A stretch of 64,000 nt of DNA, from contig NZ_JAHBDQ010000011.1 of NCBI RefSeq assembly GCF_019956555.1, positions 248,001-312,000 on the forward strand, in the 5' to 3' direction. The translations under genes and the position numbers were made by a program. The DNA comes from Pseudomonas sp. A-RE-19 (lineage in GTDB: Bacteria; Pseudomonadota; Gammaproteobacteria; Pseudomonadales; Pseudomonadaceae). Below the pieces are notes generated by a model. That model had not been told where the DNA came from. It did no database searches and saw nothing but the letters and a program-made list of their open reading frames with translations. Positions 11,895-20,666 of this stretch are shown here, piece after piece (the first letter of the stretch is position 1; every line of letters starts with the position of its first letter).

Positions 11895-11928
11895 CAAAAA
11901 ACAAAACCCGCTCCCCGAAAGGAGCGGG
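11895..11928 (-). terminator. Rho-independent terminator after the DUF3015 gene
   Basis: On the minus strand: stem CCCGCTCC / GGAGCGGG with a short loop, followed by TTTTGTTTTTTGG. It lies 12 bases beyond the stop of the DUF3015 gene and before the DUF4105 gene, so part of the transcription may stop between them. Confidence 0.8.
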
Positions 11929-11940
11929 GCGGGGTCGAGC

Positions 11941-12429
11941 TTAAGCTTGAGTGGCGTACTTGGCCAGGCGAGGATCGTTCTTCAATACGGCCAGAGTGTT
12001 GGTATGCACGTCTTCAGCGGTCACGTCAGCTTTGCTGAAGATCTGCTGGAAGTGCTGATGGGTCACCGCGGCGAAATGCGCACGGTCTTCCGGCGCCACG
12101 CCCAGTACCACGGCGTAAGTGGTCAGCGCTTCGCCCTGACCCTTGGCCATGTCTTCGGACAGCTCATTCATCATGCCATTCATGGCGAACCAGGATTTGC
12201 CGCCGTAGGTCAGCGACGCATTAGTTGCGCAACCGTTGGTACCCGAGGTCATACCGAAGGTTGCATTACCGGAAGTGCCGTTGGTGGTGGAGGCCAGGAA
12301 GTGAGCCGGAGTACCACGCTGACCTTCGAACAGCATGTTGCCCCAGCCACAATCCGGGCCGCCTGGCGCCTGAGCCATGGCGTTGATGGATACAGCGGTG
12401 AAGAGAGTACCGAGAAGAATCCGTTTCAT
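11941..12429 (-). CDS. DUF3015 family periplasmic protein
   Basis: A 162-residue protein with a signal peptide cut after about residue 19 (MKRILLGTLFTAVSINAMA). The mature part begins with the family blocks PDCGWGNMLFEGQRG and FGMTSGTNGC (two Cys, probably a disulfide), followed by a helical C-terminal half (DMAKGQGEALTTYAVVLG). DUF3015 proteins are exported proteins of unknown function, common in gamma-proteobacteria and often beside DUF4105 genes, as here. AGAGAA lies upstream of the ATG. Confidence 0.88.
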   Translation of the reverse strand: MKRILLGTLFTAVSINAMAQAPGGPDCGWGNMLFEGQRGTPAHFLASTTNGTSGNATFGMTSGTNGCATNASLTYGGKSWFAMNGMMNELSEDMAKGQGEALTTYAVVLGVAPEDRAHFAAVTHQHFQQIFSKADVTAEDVHTNTLAVLKNDPRLAKYATQA

Positions 12430-12502
12430 AGCTAAGTTCTCTTTGTGTGCATACCAATGGACAAGGTGCTGGCCCCTAATGGTGCCAGTGGGCCGGTTCA
12501 GG

Positions 12503-12553
12503 GGGCGTTCTCAATTAGTTTTCCCGCGGCGGGGTAACCAATTGAGAACGCCC
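12503..12553. repeat. 14-bp perfect inverted repeat in a divergent promoter region
   Basis: GGGCGTTCTCAATT at 12503-12516 is repeated in inverse at 12540-12553 around a 23-base spacer. It lies in the 320-base region between the divergent DUF3015 and Lon-family genes. There is no T-run, so it is not a standard terminator, and it is unrelated to the REP repeats. An operator or the scar of a small element are both possible. Nothing else stands out in this gap. Confidence 0.7.
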
Positions 12554-12749
12554 GCTGGTTCCAGCCGCGCAGTTTGGAGTTTAGGCACGTTCCGGGGGTT
12601 CCGTGATTTTTTGCCAAACATTCCTTGAAAACATTGATTTTGAGCTGCTCGGCCCGGGGTTGACGCTTTGTCTGAGCGCGCGCCTTGCAAGTGAGGTATG
12701 GGCAGCGCCAGAATGCCGCTATCTGCCCCGCCTGATGTAAGGAAGCCCG

Positions 12750-15188
12750 ATGCCTGATCCTGTTGCTGCCAGCTTGCGTCTAGCGCCTGAAGCGCTGACC
12801 CGTCCGTTTTCCGCTGAACAGTTCAGCTTCTCTACCACCAATGATCTGGAGCCCTTCCGCGGTGTGCTTGGCCAGGAACGTGCGGTCGAAGCCTTGCAGT
12901 TCGGTGTGGCCATGCCACGCCCCGGTTACAACGTATTTGTCATGGGTGAACCCGGCACCGGCCGGTTTTCATTCGTCAAACGCTACCTCAAGGCCGAAGG
13001 CAAGCGCCTGCAGACCCCGGCGGATTGGGTCTACGTCAATAATTTCGATGAGCCTCGCGAACCTCGCGCCCTGGAGTTGCCGTCGGGCACTGCCGGGGCG
13101 TTCATCGGTGACATCAACGGTTTGATCGACAACCTGCTGGCGACCTTTCCGGCGGTGTTCGAGCACCCGTCCTATCAACAGAAAAAAAGCGCCATCGACC
13201 GCGCTTTCAACCAGCGTTATGACCGTGCACTGGATGTGATCGAGCGTCTGGCGCTGGAAAAAGAGGTCGCGCTTTATCGCGACAGCAGCAACATCGCCTT
13301 CACGCCGATGAGCGAAGGCAAGGCACTGGATGAGGCGGAATTTGCCCAGTTGCCGGAAGCCGAGCGTGAACGTTTCCACGACGACATTTCCGGGCTGGAA
13401 GAGCGGTTGAACGAAGAGCTCGCCAGCCTGCCGCAATGGAAGCGTGAGTCGAGTAATCAACTGCGTCAGCTCAACGAAGAAACCATTACCCTGGCCTTGC
13501 AGCCATTGCTCGCGCCGCTGTCGGAAAAGTACGCGGAAAACGCGGGCGTTTGCGGTTACCTGCAAGCGATGCAGGTGTACCTGCTCAAGACAGTGGTCGA
13601 GCAACTGGTGGACGACAGCAAGACCGACGCCATCGCCCGCAAATTGCTGGAAGAGCAATACGCCCCGAGCCTGGTGGTCGGCCATCCGTTCAGCGGCGGT
13701 GCGCCGGTGGTCTTCGAGCCGCACCCAACCTACGACAACCTGTTTGGCCGCATCGAATACAGCACCGACCAAGGCGCGCTCTACACCACCTATCGGCAGT
13801 TGCGACCAGGTGCGCTGCACCGGGCCAATGGCGGTTTCCTGATCCTCGAAGCGGAAAAAATGCTCAGCGAGCCTTTTGTCTGGGATGCGCTCAAGCGCGC
13901 CCTGCAATCACGCAAGCTGAAAATGGAATCGCCACTGGGTGAGCTGGGCCGTCTGGCCACCGTGACGCTGACACCGCAAAACATTCCGTTGCAGGTCAAG
14001 GTCGTCATCATCGGTGCGCGGCAGCTCTACTACACGCTGCAAGACCTCGACCCGGACTTCCAGGAGATGTTCCGCGTCCTGGTGGATTTCGACGAAGACA
14101 TCCCGATGGTCGATGAGAGCCTGGAGCAGTTCGCCCAGCTGCTCAAAACCCGTACGTCCGAGGAAGGCATGGCACCGCTGACCGCCGATGCGGTGGCGCG
14201 TCTGGCGACTTACAGCGCGCGTCTGGCCGAACATCAAGGGCGTTTGTCGGCGCGGATTGGCGATCTGTTCCAGCTGGTCAGCGAGGCGGATTTCATTCGC
14301 GACCTGGCGGGTGACGAGATGACCGACGCCGGGCACATCGAGCGTGCACTCAAGGCCAAGGCCACCCGTACCGGACGCGTTTCGGCGCGGATTCTCGATG
14401 ACATGCTGGCCGGGATCATTCTGATCGATACCGACGGCGCGGCTGTTGGCAAGTGCAACGGGCTGACGGTACTGGAAGTCGGCGACTCGGCTTTTGGTAT
14501 TCCGGCGCGGATTTCCGCCACGGTTTATCCGGGCGGCAGCGGTATCGTCGACATTGAGCGCGAGGTCAACCTTGGCCAGCCGATCCACTCCAAAGGCGTG
14601 ATGATCCTCACCGGGTATCTGGGCAGCCGTTATGCCCAGGAATTCCCGCTGGCGATTTCCGCGAGTATCGCCCTGGAACAGTCCTACGGTTATGTCGACG
14701 GCGACAGTGCCTCCCTGGGAGAGGCGTGCACGCTGATCTCGGCCTTGTCGAAAACCCCGCTCAAGCAGTGCTTTGCGATTACCGGTTCGATCAACCAGTT
14801 CGGTGAAGTGCAGGCGGTGGGGGGCGTCAACGAGAAGATCGAAGGCTTCTTCCGACTCTGCGAAGCCCGTGGGCTGACCGGTGAACAAGGGGCGATCATT
14901 CCTCACGCCAACGTCGCCACGCTGATGCTCGACGAGAAGGTGCTGGCGGCAGTGCGCGCGGGGCAGTTCCATGTCTACGCGGTACGCCAGGCCGACGAAG
15001 CCCTGAGCCTGTTGGTCGGCGAGCCGGCTGGTGCGCCGAATGAGAATGGCGAATTCCCTGAAGGCAGCATCAACGCACGGGTAGTGGAGCGCTTGCGGGT
15101 GATCGCGGAAATGATCAGCGAGGAAGACCTCAAGGAAGCCGAAAAGGAGTTGGCACAGGAAGCAATGCTGGAAATCAAGCCCGCCTGA
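12750..15188 (+). CDS. Lon-family AAA+ ATP-dependent protease (YcbZ/AsrA-like)
   Basis: An 812-residue cytoplasmic protease. An N-terminal region with a nucleotide-binding loop GEPGTGRFSF (about 71-80) is followed by a long helical insertion, then the AAA+ core (GGFLILEAEKML, Walker B region) and a C-terminal Lon protease domain (about 560-790) with the catalytic Ser in DGDSASLGEA and the Lys in GGVNEKIEGF. The P-loop carries Arg where Lys is standard, a feature I associate with the YcbZ-type Lon homologues. AsrA of P. aeruginosa (PA0779), a stress-response Lon homologue, is the likely relative; this naming is from memory. The gene is alone, with a REP palindrome behind it. Confidence 0.88.
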   Translation: MPDPVAASLRLAPEALTRPFSAEQFSFSTTNDLEPFRGVLGQERAVEALQFGVAMPRPGYNVFVMGEPGTGRFSFVKRYLKAEGKRLQTPADWVYVNNFDEPREPRALELPSGTAGAFIGDINGLIDNLLATFPAVFEHPSYQQKKSAIDRAFNQRYDRALDVIERLALEKEVALYRDSSNIAFTPMSEGKALDEAEFAQLPEAERERFHDDISGLEERLNEELASLPQWKRESSNQLRQLNEETITLALQPLLAPLSEKYAENAGVCGYLQAMQVYLLKTVVEQLVDDSKTDAIARKLLEEQYAPSLVVGHPFSGGAPVVFEPHPTYDNLFGRIEYSTDQGALYTTYRQLRPGALHRANGGFLILEAEKMLSEPFVWDALKRALQSRKLKMESPLGELGRLATVTLTPQNIPLQVKVVIIGARQLYYTLQDLDPDFQEMFRVLVDFDEDIPMVDESLEQFAQLLKTRTSEEGMAPLTADAVARLATYSARLAEHQGRLSARIGDLFQLVSEADFIRDLAGDEMTDAGHIERALKAKATRTGRVSARILDDMLAGIILIDTDGAAVGKCNGLTVLEVGDSAFGIPARISATVYPGGSGIVDIEREVNLGQPIHSKGVMILTGYLGSRYAQEFPLAISASIALEQSYGYVDGDSASLGEACTLISALSKTPLKQCFAITGSINQFGEVQAVGGVNEKIEGFFRLCEARGLTGEQGAIIPHANVATLMLDEKVLAAVRAGQFHVYAVRQADEALSLLVGEPAGAPNENGEFPEGSINARVVERLRVIAEMISEEDLKEAEKELAQEAMLEIKPA

Positions 15189-15200
15189 CGCAACCCCCCA

Positions 15201-15290
15201 TGTGGGAGCGGGCTTGCTCGTGAAGACTGACTGACATTCAACATTTATGTCGACTGTTATGCCGCCTTCGCGAGCAAGCCCGCTCCCACA
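15201..15290. repeat. REPIN-like inverted repeat (GAGCGGGCTTGCTCG type)
   Basis: Arms TGTGGGAGCGGGCTTGCTCG and the complement CGAGCAAGCCCGCTCCCACA around about 50 bases. It fills much of the 304-base gap after the Lon-family gene; the rest of the gap shows nothing recognisable. Confidence 0.87.
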
Positions 15291-15492
15291 GGGTTTGGTG
15301 TTCAGTGCAAATAAAAGCGCCGTCAAATTGGCGTCAATATTCACACAGTGACCACTCGGCACCTTCTGGTCTCGGTTCGCGTGCGAGCCAGACTTTTCTT
15401 CTATTATCTGCTCAAGGATATCGACAGTAATCACTGGATCGAGACAGCCTTCCCGTGGAGGCTGAATACCGGATCTACCGAGGGTCGCCGCC

Positions 15493-15834
15493 ATGTCGCG
15501 CAACCTCTGCCTCACCCGTCAATGCCTGGGCCTTGTGACCCGTATCGAATGTGCGATCCGTCCGCTGGCGGGAGATACGGGTATGTGGACCTTGCTCTTC
15601 GCCGCCGGAATGGCCGGCGAACAACCTTCAGCCATCAAGGCGCAGGGGCCGTTCCGTGGGCCTGTCGTGGCTGAATCGATCCTCGATACCATCGTTGAAA
15701 GTCTGACGCTGCATGGCTACGAGCTGGCCGATGATCCGCAAATCTGGTGCCTGCATCTGCAAGCCCAGTTGCGAGAGATCAACGGGGGGCGTTGCCGCAA
15801 TCTCGGCGGCTTCGAGTTTCGGCCGGAGCACTGA
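15493..15834 (+). CDS. Conserved hypothetical protein
   Basis: A 113-residue protein with no signal peptide or membrane helix and four Cys residues in its first two-thirds. Readable blocks are TRIECAIRPLAGDTGMWTLLFAAGMAGEQ, kept here only as an N-terminal description, and ESILDTIVESLTLHGYELADDP. GAGG lies 9-12 bases before the ATG. Coding-like codon use with G/C third positions and clean placement between a repeat and the convergent lipoprotein gene (5-base gap between stops) support a real gene. No family recognised. Confidence 0.6.
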   Translation: MSRNLCLTRQCLGLVTRIECAIRPLAGDTGMWTLLFAAGMAGEQPSAIKAQGPFRGPVVAESILDTIVESLTLHGYELADDPQIWCLHLQAQLREINGGRCRNLGGFEFRPEH

Positions 15835-15839
15835 ACGGG

Positions 15840-17669
15840 TTACTGACCAAGGTTGTCTGGCTCAGCCTTGTCGAGTTTGACCTCGAATCCATATTGCACG
15901 GTGGTGAGATTGGTTCGCTGATAGGTTTCCAGGTGTGTGGGGGGGCCATAGAAATAATGCACGCCGAATAAGGCCGGGCCTTCAGCGCTCGCGTCGTGAC
16001 TGACCGAAAGAATTTCTTTCAGATAATTACCGCTGTCATCCTTGGTAAAAAAACGCCAGTCCTGAGCGGGGAACCGCTTCAGATCAACCACCAATGCATT
16101 TCCTTTGAACTCCAGGCCTTTGGGCAATTGGCGGGCGTCGTACGTTTGCTTGTCGACGGTCGCCAGGAACAGTGGCATCGAGCCCACGGCGTAGGCCGGC
16201 GTTTCCGGAAACAGGTTCAGATCATAAGTGATGGTGCCGTGCAGCGGATCGACCTGATACGCCTCCGGTGGCAGCTCGATCGGCCCATCGCGCCGGCCCT
16301 TGGCGTCCTGGGTAAAAAACGTCAGCGGGCTTTCACCGGGGTTGAAGGACGTGCCGAGCAGTTCGTCATTGAAGCTTCTGGGGTGGTCGAACTCGATGCG
16401 CGCGGCGCTCGGGTCATCGATCGACTGATTGATGCTGATGCTCTTTTTCAGTTGCTCCTCGCTCAGCGTCGCGCCCTTGAGCCAGGTAGCGGCCTGGTCG
16501 TCATACACCACCACGGGCAAGGCCAGGGGCTGGATGGTTTTTTCCGTGGTGTGTGGGTCGAAGCGACGTACAGGCAGGTCAAGGTTCTTGCGGGTTACCG
16601 TGACCGCCGAAAAATCCAGCAGGTTGACTTCCAGGGTCTCGATCGACCCGTTGAAGTACACCTTGCTGTAATGCCGGGTCTGTTGCTTTTCAAACGCTCG
16701 TTGATCCTCGTCGAGCTGTTTTTCGAACGCTTCGCTCCAGGCCTTCTGCTGTTGCATCTGCGCCAGTTGTTTTTGATAGAACGCAATTTGCGCGGCCGTT
16801 TCGTTGATCGCGCCGGAGCGCGAGAGAAATTGCCCGGTGACGTCCCGGGCCTGAACGATCACCGGGTTGAGCGGTGTATCGCGGACCTCGGGGGCCAGTG
16901 GCGCGCTGTTACTGAATTCGATTTCGGCGTAATTATCGGCCAGTTTCAGCAGCGTGACGCTGAGTGTGTCGTTGGTGCGAGTCTGGCCAACGTCCTTTTT
17001 CGTCAGGTTGAAACTGTAGAGCCGGCGCGGCGCGATGACTTCCACTGCGCCTTGCAGGCTCACCGGTTGTGGCAGGCTCTTCTTATCCACATTCAGGCCT
17101 TCGATGAAGGGGTAAGTCACCGTCAAATCATCGGGGTTGGTCAGGTTGGAGCTCGATGGGCTCAGTTGAATACCGGGATCGGTTTCCGACCATTCTGGCT
17201 GGAAGGCGATGACGCGCTTGTTGCTCAGAGTCACCGATTGCCATTCCAGGCCATGTGGAAACAGAAATGCTCCCGGAATGTTGAAATTGAAGGGAAACAC
17301 CGGTTGCAAGTCAGTCAGGTAATCCGAGCTGGAATCCTTGTGCAGCACGAACAGACCGTTGAGGTAAGTGTCGACCAGCGCCTGGGGTGAGGGGTAATGC
17401 TTGAGCACGGCGAGGGCGTCTTCGCCGTATTCGGTGACCACCGGTTTATTGTCGAGCTTGAGCTGTGCGCGTTCGAGCAACAGCAACGAGCCGCCGAGTT
17501 CGGCCACGGCGTCCTTGAGTTTCGGATCCTTGATCGCGTCCAGGGATTTTTCGAACTGTGCGGTCTTTTCTTCGAGGCTGACCTGACGCTTCTCATCGCT
17601 GGGTGAGCAACCGCCGAGCAGCAGCGCGAGGCAAAGTCCGGCACTCGTTAAAGGCAATCGCACATCCAT
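15840..17669 (-). CDS. Large hypothetical lipoprotein
   Basis: A 609-residue protein with a lipoprotein signal: hydrophobic stretch LTSAGLCLALLLGGC (lipobox LLGGC, Cys21), followed by Ser-Pro-Ser-Asp. No Asp lies at position +2 (Ser-Pro), so outer-membrane delivery is expected. The mature protein begins with a charged helix, and its centre (about 300-345) has a Gln/Lys-rich segment with coiled-coil character (YQKQLAQMQQQKAWSEAFEK). No catalytic motif or named domain is recognised. It is transcribed alone, divergent from the UPF0114 gene. Function unknown; the export prediction is firm. Confidence 0.8.
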   Translation of the reverse strand: MDVRLPLTSAGLCLALLLGGCSPSDEKRQVSLEEKTAQFEKSLDAIKDPKLKDAVAELGGSLLLLERAQLKLDNKPVVTEYGEDALAVLKHYPSPQALVDTYLNGLFVLHKDSSSDYLTDLQPVFPFNFNIPGAFLFPHGLEWQSVTLSNKRVIAFQPEWSETDPGIQLSPSSSNLTNPDDLTVTYPFIEGLNVDKKSLPQPVSLQGAVEVIAPRRLYSFNLTKKDVGQTRTNDTLSVTLLKLADNYAEIEFSNSAPLAPEVRDTPLNPVIVQARDVTGQFLSRSGAINETAAQIAFYQKQLAQMQQQKAWSEAFEKQLDEDQRAFEKQQTRHYSKVYFNGSIETLEVNLLDFSAVTVTRKNLDLPVRRFDPHTTEKTIQPLALPVVVYDDQAATWLKGATLSEEQLKKSISINQSIDDPSAARIEFDHPRSFNDELLGTSFNPGESPLTFFTQDAKGRRDGPIELPPEAYQVDPLHGTITYDLNLFPETPAYAVGSMPLFLATVDKQTYDARQLPKGLEFKGNALVVDLKRFPAQDWRFFTKDDSGNYLKEILSVSHDASAEGPALFGVHYFYGPPTHLETYQRTNLTTVQYGFEVKLDKAEPDNLGQ

Positions 17670-17829
17670 TTTCCAGTTTTCCTGTCCGATGTCGCTGACC
17701 TGTCATGGTCTCGACACTAGCAGAAAAACTTTGTCACACACACGCAGGTTGCGGATTTCCCGGCGGTTTCTGGGTGTAACGGGTGGCTGTTATACTCGCC
17801 GCCATTTCCAGCCCCTTGTGTGAGATTTA

Positions 17830-18318
17830 ATGGAACGCTTTGTCGAAAATGCAATGTACGCCTCCCGCTGGTTACTGGCGCCGATCTATTTCGGTTTGTC
17901 CCTGGGTTTGCTGGCGTTGGCACTGAAATTCTTCCAGGAAGTCTTCCACGTCATCCCTAACGTGTTCTCGATGGCCGAATCGGATCTGATTCTGGTGCTG
18001 CTGTCGCTGATCGACATGGCGTTGGTGGGCGGCTTGTTGGTGATGGTGATGATCTCCGGTTACGAGAACTTCGTTTCCCAGCTGGATATCGACGACAGCA
18101 AGGAAAAGCTCAATTGGCTGGGCACCATGGATTCGTCTTCGTTGAAGATGAAAGTCGCGGCTTCCATCGTGGCGATTTCGTCCATCCACCTGCTGCGGAT
18201 CTTCATGGATGCCAAGAACGTCGATCCCGAGCATTTGAAGTGGTACGTAGTCATCCACATGACGTTTGTGGTGTCGGCGTTTGCCATGGGCTATCTGGAC
18301 AAGCTGACCAAGCATTGA
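17830..18318 (+). CDS. UPF0114 (YqhA) family inner-membrane protein
   Basis: A 162-residue protein with four predicted membrane helices: [59 protein letters not shown] and [17 protein letters not shown]. The block [13 protein letters not shown] after helix 2 is the UPF0114 hallmark. Function in the cell is not established. The product is about the usual length (160-180). It stands alone, divergent from the large lipoprotein gene and followed by a REP palindrome. Confidence 0.92.
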   Translation: MERFVENAMYASRWLLAPIYFGLSLGLLALALKFFQEVFHVIPNVFSMAESDLILVLLSLIDMALVGGLLVMVMISGYENFVSQLDIDDSKEKLNWLGTMDSSSLKMKVAASIVAISSIHLLRIFMDAKNVDPEHLKWYVVIHMTFVVSAFAMGYLDKLTKH

Positions 18319-18330
18319 TCTGCACCGCCT

Positions 18331-18424
18331 TTGTAGGAGCGAGGCTTGCCCGCGAAGAGGCCGTGTCAGTCGGCATAAGTGTTGTCTGATACAACGCCTT
18401 CGCGGGCAAGCCTCGCTCCTACAA
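18331..18424. repeat. REPIN-like inverted repeat (GAGGCTTGCCCGCGAAG type)
   Basis: Arms TTGTAGGAGCGAGGCTTGCC... and the complement ...GGCAAGCCTCGCTCCTACAA, about 30 bases each, with about 35 bases between them. It lies between the UPF0114 and DUF6482 genes. Confidence 0.88.
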
Positions 18425-18529
18425 GAAACGGTGTGAAATAGACAGGCGGTGTCGTTTGTGGCTTGTGCTTTGGCGCGTCGAGGCATATCCATGTAGAGAT
18501 CCTGGCTCGCCACTGCGTGAGGTACGCTC

Positions 18530-18823
18530 ATGAACCTGCAAGAGTTGAATGCGTATGCCCTCGCCGGAAAGATCGATGAGCTGAACCTGATCTCGATGGA
18601 AGGCGTGTTCTACGTGCTGGAGGCTCGGATGCATGGCGCGGCGCATCCAGTGCTCGATGCCAGCGGCGAGACATTGAAGCTGCGCTCGGTCGAGCATGCG
18701 CGTGAAGTGCTTCACGCCTGTCCCAAGTCGTTCAACGTTGTACATACCTCGGCTCATGATGAAATGTGCGGTGCCAGCGCCGAGGAAAGTCCGAAATTAC
18801 CAAGCACCTTCCGTTCTATGTAA
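18530..18823 (+). CDS. DUF6482 family protein
   Basis: A 97-residue soluble protein beginning MNLQELNAYALAGKIDELNL, with the block LRSVEHAREVL in the middle and VVHTSAHDEMCG near the end, the pattern I associate with DUF6482, a small family of pseudomonads without known function. No signal peptide. It precedes fklB on the same strand with a 128-base gap. Confidence 0.8.
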   Translation: MNLQELNAYALAGKIDELNLISMEGVFYVLEARMHGAAHPVLDASGETLKLRSVEHAREVLHACPKSFNVVHTSAHDEMCGASAEESPKLPSTFRSM

Positions 18824-18951
18824 CAGCGCTGACGCAGCTCAAACGTGACGGCATCTGTGCTAGTCTGCTCGCCCTTTTGATTCCGGGCGCTCCGGGATGC
18901 GCTGTGCACGCACGGCAAGTTCCAGGGCCGTCCGCACAGCGGAGCAGTGTC

Positions 18952-19569
18952 ATGTCCGAAGTAAATCTGTCCACCGACGAAACCCGCGTCAGCTACGGCA
19001 TTGGCCGTCAGTTGGGCGACCAACTGCGTGACAACCCGCCACCGGGCGTGAGCCTGGACGCGATCCTGGCGGGTCTGACCGACGCATTCGCCGGCAAGCC
19101 GAGCCGTGTGGGTCAGGAAGAAATGTCCGCCAGCTTCAAGGTGATCCGCGAGATCATGCAAGCCGAAGCGGCAGCCAAGGCTGAAGCTGCTGCTGGCGAA
19201 GGTCTGGCTTTCCTGGCTGAAAACGCCAAGCGTGAAGGCATCACCACGCTGGCTTCCGGTCTGCAATTCGAAGTACTGACTCAAGGCGAGGGCGCCAAGC
19301 CAACCCGTGAAGATCAGGTGCGTACTCACTACCACGGCACCCTGATCGACGGCACTGTATTCGACAGCTCCTACGATCGTGGTCAGCCTGCTGAATTCCC
19401 GGTGGGTGGCGTTATCGCTGGCTGGACCGAAGCTCTGCAACTGATGAACGCCGGCAGCAAATGGCGTCTGTACGTGCCAAGCGAACTGGCTTACGGCGCT
19501 CAAGGCGTTGGCAGCATTCCGCCGCACAGCGTACTGGTATTCGACGTCGAATTGCTCGACGTTCTATAA
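18952..19569 (+). CDS. fklB: FKBP-type peptidyl-prolyl cis-trans isomerase FklB
   Basis: A 205-residue protein with an N-terminal dimerisation region (about 1-90: VSYGIGRQLGDQL, EMSASFKVIREIMQ) and a C-terminal FKBP domain (about 98-205: HYHGTLIDGTVFDSSYDRG, GWTEALQLM, YVPSELAYG, HSVLVFDVELL). No signal peptide is seen, so it should act in the cytoplasm as a proline isomerase and chaperone. The start used has GGAG 7 bases upstream; the longer in-frame reading from 18766 overlaps the previous gene and lacks support. PAO1 keeps a homologue (PA4572) at this place. Confidence 0.94.
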   Translation: MSEVNLSTDETRVSYGIGRQLGDQLRDNPPPGVSLDAILAGLTDAFAGKPSRVGQEEMSASFKVIREIMQAEAAAKAEAAAGEGLAFLAENAKREGITTLASGLQFEVLTQGEGAKPTREDQVRTHYHGTLIDGTVFDSSYDRGQPAEFPVGGVIAGWTEALQLMNAGSKWRLYVPSELAYGAQGVGSIPPHSVLVFDVELLDVL

Positions 19570-19577
19570 CGCATGTC

Positions 19578-19674
19578 CCTGTAGGAGCGAAGCTTGCTCG
19601 CGAAGGCGGTGTGTCATTCAACGATGATGTTGAATGTTATGGCCTCTTCGCGGGCAAGCCTCGCTCCTACAGGG
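19578..19674. repeat. REPIN-like inverted repeat with unlike arms
   Basis: The left arm is TGTAGGAGCGAAGCTTGCTCGCGAAG and the right arm CTTCGCGGGCAAGCCTCGCTCCTACA. The arms belong to two sub-types (AAGCTTGCTCG versus AGGCTTGCCCG), giving mismatches in the inner stem. It lies between fklB and the convergent gene at 19688. Confidence 0.85.
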
Positions 19675-19687
19675 TTTGCAGCGTTAC

Positions 19688-19945
19688 TCATAATTCGATC
19701 TTGTGGTGCAGCTCACTCGTCGGGCGCAACGCCCGGGCATAGCAGAACAGAAACAGATTGCGCACCAGTTCCTTGAGCACCACCGGCTCGCTGGAACTCA
19801 AACCATTGACGTCCAGATCACCCTGATCCTGCAGCTCATTCAAGGCTTCTTCTTCAAGCACCGCACAGACTTCCCCGGTTTCCCGATGCAGGATTCTGAG
19901 GTAAGGGTGTGGGCGGTCCAGCCAGGCATCGATCAAATAAGTCAT
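19688..19945 (-). CDS. Small conserved protein, probably iron-regulated (PA4570-like)
   Basis: An 85-residue soluble acidic protein (MTYLIDAWLDRPHPYLRIL...). Start: the third of three in-frame ATGs is chosen because GGAG lies 9 bases before it; the two earlier ones (19960, 19954) lack one. No named domain. A Fur-box-like palindrome lies 27 bases upstream, so iron starvation probably induces it. From memory, PAO1 has the small iron-responsive gene PA4570 in the same place, between fklB and ispB. The role in iron physiology is unknown. Confidence 0.8.
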   Translation of the reverse strand: MTYLIDAWLDRPHPYLRILHRETGEVCAVLEEEALNELQDQGDLDVNGLSSSEPVVLKELVRNLFLFCYARALRPTSELHHKIEL

Positions 19946-19971
19946 GAGTCTCATCTCCATTGAAGGGGTTC

Positions 19972-19990
19972 AATGAGAATAATTCTTATT
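19972..19990. promoter_or_regulatory. Candidate Fur box
   Basis: The 19-mer AATGAGAATAATTCTTATT is almost fully palindromic (one mismatched pair plus the centre) and matches the GATAATGATAATCATTATC pattern of Fur sites in its alternating A/T blocks. It lies at promoter distance from the small gene starting at 19945. Confidence 0.75.
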
Positions 19991-20150
19991 CGTCAAATAG
20001 CAAGGGCCTATTGGCGGTTTGGGTTTTTTCTGCGGGGAAGGTGCTGGGCATCAAAACGACTGGCGTTTGACTGCTGCGCGGGAATATTGGGTGATGCGGG
20101 GAAGGGGGAAGCACCATCCCACGCCGGGCGCGGGATGGAATACAGCAGGC

Positions 20151-20492
20151 TCAGACTTTTCTGACGAACTCGGACTTGAGCTTCATCGGGCCGATGCCGT
20201 CGATCTTGCAGTCGATGTCGTGGTCGCCATCGCACAGGCGGATGTTCTTGACCTTGGTGCCAACCTTGACCACCAGCGACGTGCCTTTGACTTTGAGGTC
20301 CTTGATCACGGTGATGGTATCGCCGTCCTGCAGGACATTGCCGACCGAATCCTTTTTCACGGTGTCATCGGAGGTTGCTTCGGCTTCGCCGCTGGCGGAC
20401 CACTCATGGGCGCACTCCGGGCAGATCAGCTGTGCGCCGTCTTCGTAGGTGTATTCGGAATTGCATTTTGGGCAGGGTGGCAACGTGCTCAC
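20151..20492 (-). CDS. yjdM: Zinc-ribbon protein YjdM/PhnA
   Basis: A 113-residue cytoplasmic protein. The N-terminal zinc ribbon CPKC-x(16)-CPEC (residues 7-27) is followed by an acidic linker and the PhnA C-terminal domain with [23 protein letters not shown] and [16 protein letters not shown]. Despite the older name alkylphosphonate uptake protein PhnA, it is unrelated to phosphonoacetate hydrolase and its function is unsettled. The gene is alone, with a REP palindrome between it and ispB. Confidence 0.93.
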   Translation of the reverse strand: MSTLPPCPKCNSEYTYEDGAQLICPECAHEWSASGEAEATSDDTVKKDSVGNVLQDGDTITVIKDLKVKGTSLVVKVGTKVKNIRLCDGDHDIDCKIDGIGPMKLKSEFVRKV

Positions 20493-20568
20493 TAAAGCTC
20501 CTTGGATTCAGGATGGCTAAAAAGCGCACATTATATAGGGTTTTGTTGCTGGAGGGGGCTGACAGCAA

Positions 20569-20656
20569 AAGATCAAAAGATCGCTGCCTTCGGCAGCTCC
20601 TACGGGTGTACACAAAACCCTGTAGGAGCTGCCGAAGGCTGCGATCTTTTGATCTT
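20569..20656. repeat. REPIN-like inverted repeat (GGAGCTGCCGAAGGCTGCGATC type)
   Basis: Same arm family as 1317-1419: AAGATCAAAAGATCGCTGCC... at left and ...GGCTGCGATCTTTTGATCTT at right, about 18 bases apart. It abuts the 3' end of ispB. Confidence 0.87.
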
Positions 20657-20666
20657 GCTGTGAATA

